DNA from: Limisphaerales bacterium
GTDB lineage: Bacteria > Verrucomicrobiota > Verrucomicrobiae > Limisphaerales > UBA11358
Assembly: GCA_003152145.1 (NCBI GenBank)
Contig: PLZL01000208.1
Location: forward strand, 5,870-16,278
Direction of reading: 5' to 3'
DNA: 10,409 nt
Part shown: piece after piece, positions 8,036-10,409 of the stretch
Layout: every line of letters begins with the position of its first letter
Position numbering within the stretch: the stretch's first letter is position 1
Position numbers and translations under genes: made by a program
The notes under the pieces: generated by a model
What the model was told of the DNA's origin: nothing
Databases searched by the model: none
What the model saw: only the letters and a program-made list of their open reading frames with translations

Positions 8036-9161
8036 AAGTTCCAGGTTTGATAGTCAGCAAAATGGCCGGGCCGTCCGCGACCGCCAGCGTCGCCACGCCG
8101 GGTGCGAGTTCGCGCAACACCGTCAGCCGCGCCCAGCCCATACGCCGCACCAGTTCCGCCGACGTCGCGCCGCCTTCGGCGAACACTTTGGCAATGGGCG
8201 CCCGCCGCAGCACCCGCTCGGCAATCTGCACCACATAATCCGAAAGCCGCCGGGCCACCGTGAGGTCGCGCACGAGCGGCAACCCGACGTTCAAAATGAT
8301 CCGCGCATGCGTCTCCAACGCCGTCACTACCCGCTGCGTGATGGCTTCCTGGGCGGCGGCGGAAAATTCCGCGCCCCACATCAATTCCATCGGCAGCGAA
8401 AACACCGGCTGCTTGCGCCGCCGCGCCGCCGTCACAAACTTGCGGACCGACTCGGTGGACGTGCCGCAGATAAACAATTCCCGTCCCGGCGTCGGTTCTG
8501 ACGATTTCTTTTCACCGTCCGGCGCGGAAAAATTTTGCGCTGCCAGCAGCGCGCCGAAAAATTCAGAGCCGCCCGCCGACAACAGGCCCGTTTCGCGGTG
8601 CGTCGCCCATTCCCGCACCTCTTCCGACGTCGCCGCCTCGCCCACGACGATGGTGCCAGCGGCCAGCGAACGGTCGCGGTTGGACATGCGGATCGCAAAG
8701 GTTTCCGGCAGTTTCAACAGCCGCAGCACCTGCGGCACACGGCGCGGATATTCCGGATCGTGCGCGAACTCCGTTTTATGAATCAGCTTGCCACGCACAA
8801 AATACTGGCCATCGCGAATGACGCGGCCCAGCGACGGGTTCGCCGGCAGCAGCAGCGCGCGGTTCAGTTGGAGCTGCTTCATCACCGCCTCCACTTCGGC
8901 CGTCACCTGCCCGCGCAAAACGGAATCCACTTTTTTGTAAATCCATTGCGCGCCCGCCGCGCGCAACAGTTTCGCCGCCGCCGCCGCGCGTTTTCCCGCT
9001 TCTTCGGGGGAACACGAACGCGAATCCGTGTCCACGCACACCAAGTCGGCCTTGCCGCTGGGTTTGCCGCTGCGGACGATTTCCGAACGCAAACCGTGGC
9101 GCAAGCCGATCGCGCCGAGTTCAGCGGCGCCAGTCAAATCGTCTGCGATAACTCCAATCAT
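8010..9161 (-). CDS. Four-carbon acid sugar kinase family protein (DUF1537, OtnK/DtnK-like)
   Basis: This is expected to be a cytoplasmic ATP-dependent kinase that phosphorylates the terminal hydroxyl of a small sugar acid, such as threonate, erythronate or a relative. From the ATG at 9161 it has 383 residues, close to the low end of the family. The substrate-binding domain begins with IADDLTGAAE at 5-14 and has YKKVDSVLRG at 75-84, both hallmark motifs. The nucleotide-binding domain (about 228-380) has the glycine motif AEGGATSAELVRRMG at 328-342 and ends KPGTYAWP at 372-379, where the family commonly has a KPGGFG-like sequence. A longer reading frame starts at 9206, but it would add 15 residues (PPNLRR...) read from the PdxA 3' end in another frame, so 9161 is preferred. 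It starts 7 bases after the PdxA-like stop with no clear ribosome binding site, consistent with translational coupling. The true substrate is not decided by the sequence. Confidence 0.92.
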   Translation of the reverse strand: MIGVIADDLTGAAELGAIGLRHGLRSEIVRSGKPSGKADLVCVDTDSRSCSPEEAGKRAAAAAKLLRAAGAQWIYKKVDSVLRGQVTAEVEAVMKQLQLNRALLLPANPSLGRVIRDGQYFVRGKLIHKTEFAHDPEYPRRVPQVLRLLKLPETFAIRMSNRDRSLAAGTIVVGEAATSEEVREWATHRETGLLSAGGSEFFGALLAAQNFSAPDGEKKSSEPTPGRELFICGTSTESVRKFVTAARRRKQPVFSLPMELMWGAEFSAAAQEAITQRVVTALETHARIILNVGLPLVRDLTVARRLSDYVVQIAERVLRRAPIAKVFAEGGATSAELVRRMGWARLTVLRELAPGVATLAVADGPAILLTIKPGTYAWPAKWT

Positions 9162-9168
9162 GACAAAA

Positions 9169-10176
9169 TCATTTCGCTTTTTGGCCCGGCGCAAGTTCGG
9201 CGGCAACCTTGATGGCCGAAATCAAACTCGTCGGATCGGCGTTGCCCTGCCACGCAATGTCAAACGCCGTGCCGTGGTCCACCGACGTGCGGATGATCGG
9301 CAGGCCGAGCGTGAGGTTTACGCCCGTGTCAAACGCCAGCATCTTGAACGGAATGTGCCCTTGGTCATGGTAAAGCGTCACGATGGCGTCGAATTTTTTC
9401 CGCTGGCCAGCTGTGAACGCCGCATCGGGGACGAGCGGTCCGGAAACATCAATCCCATTTTTTCGCGCCTGCTTCACCGCCGGGGCAACAAATCTTTCCT
9501 CCTCGCGATTGCCGAACAAACCGTGTTCGCCCGCGTGTGGATTCAGGCCGCAGACGCCGAGGCGCGGTTCGCGCCGCAAAATCTGTTTCATCGCCTGCGC
9601 CGTCAGTTCGATGACGTTCAGCACTCGCTCGACGGAAAGTTTTCCCGGAACCTTGTGGTAGCCGATGTGCGTCGTGACCATGCTCACCGTGAGCTTGTCC
9701 GAGTAAAGCATCATGCAACTGCGCTTCGCCTGCGTGAGCGCGGTGAAAATTTCCGTGTGGCCGGGATATTTCACGCCGGACAAATTCAGCGACTCCTTGT
9801 GAATCGGCGCAGTGACCACGCCATCAATTTTTCCGGCGAGCGCAGCTTGAATCGCCCGCTCGATGTAACGGTAACTGGCGCGTCCGCAGGCGGCGGAGAT
9901 TTTTCCCGGTTTGATTTTCGCGGCGTCAATTGCCGCGCAGTCCACAATGAGCGGCTGGCAGATGCGCGGGATTTTTGCCAGTTCGGAAACTGAAACTGTC
10001 AGACATTTCGCGGACGGAATTCCGATTGCCTGTGCCACACGTTTCAAAACTGTCGCATCACCGAACAAAACCGGCGTGCAGATTTTCCGCACCGCCGGTT
10101 CGCGCAACGCGCGCAGGCAGATTTCCGGGCCGATGCCGGCGGGATCGCCAAGAGTAAGTCCGAGAACCGGTTTCAT
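9169..10176 (-). CDS. PdxA2-like 4-phospho-acid-sugar dehydrogenase (4-hydroxythreonine-4-phosphate dehydrogenase family)
   Basis: This is a cytoplasmic NAD-dependent, divalent-metal dehydrogenase of the PdxA family, 335 residues. The N-terminus has the family GDPAGIGPE motif at 10-18. H140 and T141 in GHTE match substrate-contacting residues of E. coli PdxA. H170 in TTH, H214 in NPHAGE and H270 in YHDQG match its three metal-ligand histidines. The set of key residues is complete, so the enzyme should be active. Next to a DUF1537 kinase, such proteins are known as PdxA2: they oxidise and decarboxylate 4-phospho-D-threonate or 4-phospho-D-erythronate to dihydroxyacetone phosphate, rather than make vitamin B6. 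A vitamin B6 role cannot be wholly excluded, but the neighbours argue against it. The ATG at 10176 overlaps the upstream stop as ATGA and has a GGGGA site. The frame continues upstream to 10398, but that part overlaps the DapA-family gene and has no family similarity. Confidence 0.94.
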   Translation of the reverse strand: MKPVLGLTLGDPAGIGPEICLRALREPAVRKICTPVLFGDATVLKRVAQAIGIPSAKCLTVSVSELAKIPRICQPLIVDCAAIDAAKIKPGKISAACGRASYRYIERAIQAALAGKIDGVVTAPIHKESLNLSGVKYPGHTEIFTALTQAKRSCMMLYSDKLTVSMVTTHIGYHKVPGKLSVERVLNVIELTAQAMKQILRREPRLGVCGLNPHAGEHGLFGNREEERFVAPAVKQARKNGIDVSGPLVPDAAFTAGQRKKFDAIVTLYHDQGHIPFKMLAFDTGVNLTLGLPIIRTSVDHGTAFDIAWQGNADPTSLISAIKVAAELAPGQKAK

Positions 10177-10409
10177 TTTTCCCCATTTAACAAATGCAGC
10201 GTCTTCATCTGATCGCGGATTTTTTCCAGCTCGGTTTCTGAAACCCTGCGCAGCGGCGGCAGCACCTGCGGCGCGCAGAGGCCGCGGCAGTGCATCGCCG
10301 CCTTCAGCGCGGCTAGCGACTCGTTCAGGTTGCGTCCCTTTTGGTAAAGCGCGGCCACGGCGTTCATGCGCGAAAAAAGATTTTTCGCCGTGCTCCAATC
10401 AGACTTTTT
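10173..10409 (-). CDS. Dihydrodipicolinate synthase (DapA)/N-acetylneuraminate lyase family protein, C-terminal fragment
   Basis: The last 78 codons of a gene that enters from the right edge. The frame is open to the window end and stops with TGA at 10175-10173. The visible part runs from DWSTAKNLFSRMNAV through NLNESLAALKAAMHCRGLCA and PQVLPPLRRVSETELEKIRD. Helix-rich ends of the form 'ALKAAL..RG' followed by 'PPL..LSE.E...IR' are typical of DapA/NAL-type Schiff-base aldolases and dehydratases. The catalytic lysine and tyrosine lie outside the window, so family placement rests on the tail and on gene order. In this context a sugar-acid aldolase or dehydratase is more likely than lysine biosynthesis. 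The stop overlaps the PdxA2-like start by ATGA, showing operon organisation. Confidence 0.78.
   Translation of the reverse strand, partial: KKSDWSTAKNLFSRMNAVAALYQKGRNLNESLAALKAAMHCRGLCAPQVLPPLRRVSETELEKIRDQMKTLHLLNGEK
10180..10184 (-). promoter_or_regulatory. Ribosome binding site of the PdxA2-like gene
   Basis: GGGGA on the - strand lies a few bases before the ATG at 10176-10174, inside the last codons of the DapA-family gene. Together with the ATGA overlap it fixes this start rather than the longer frame beginning at 10398. Confidence 0.55.

Noticed and set aside
9162..9206. 15-residue extension of the kinase from an ATG at 9206
   Set aside because: The segment overlaps the PdxA2-like gene, and the family normally begins a few residues before IADDLTG, matching the start at 9161.
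9169..10176. Vitamin B6 biosynthesis role for the PdxA-like protein
   Set aside because: No other B6 gene is nearby, while the DUF1537 kinase neighbour is the hallmark of PdxA2 acid-sugar catabolism.
10177..10398. 75-residue N-terminal extension of the PdxA2-like reading frame, from an ATG at 10398
   Set aside because: It overlaps the DapA-family 3' end in another frame, is rich in Arg/Ala with no family similarity, and the PdxA GDPAGIGPE start motif sits right after Met at 10176, which has a ribosome binding site.

Overview
The window looks like a carbohydrate-catabolism locus from a moderately high-GC bacterium. Exported GH78, GH95 and GH2 enzymes with this family style, plus a low-complexity 'ctccaa/ttggag' interspersed repeat of a kind I associate with Verrucomicrobiota/Planctomycetota, suggest a Verrucomicrobiota member (Limisphaerales/Pedosphaera-like). 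This assignment is inference; there is no rRNA or marker gene here. I found no tRNA, rRNA, CRISPR, transposase or phage gene. The sequence is almost entirely coding.

Layout: the + strand carries only the C-terminal two thirds of a GH78 alpha-L-rhamnosidase, which enters from the left edge and ends at 1824. Everything to its right lies on the - strand and reads leftwards. In transcription order these are: the last 78 codons of a DapA/dihydrodipicolinate-synthase-family protein (right edge to 10173), a PdxA2-like dehydrogenase (10176-9169), a DUF1537 four-carbon acid sugar kinase (9161-8010), an AraC-family regulator (8035 or 7981 to 7130), a large GH2 beta-glycosidase (7128-4198) and a GH95 alpha-L-fucosidase/galactosidase (4181-1860). 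Gaps are 0 to about 30 bases, with an ATGA stop/start overlap at DapA/PdxA. The six genes are therefore probably one operon, or two closely stacked ones. The GH78 gene converges on it with 35 bases between the stop codons.

How it may work: the GH78, GH95 and GH2 enzymes would remove L-rhamnose, L-fucose (or L-galactose) and a beta-linked sugar from a plant or algal heteropolysaccharide outside the cytoplasm. The AraC protein would sense a released sugar or derivative. The DapA-PdxA2-DUF1537 trio resembles cytoplasmic acid-sugar modules, in which an acid sugar is phosphorylated on its terminal hydroxyl, then oxidised and decarboxylated to a triose phosphate, with an aldolase/dehydratase-type enzyme upstream. 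Coupling such a module to deoxyhexosidases is the most interesting biology here. The second point of interest is a repeat element lying in frame at the start of the GH2 gene, between its likely ribosome binding site and its signal peptide.
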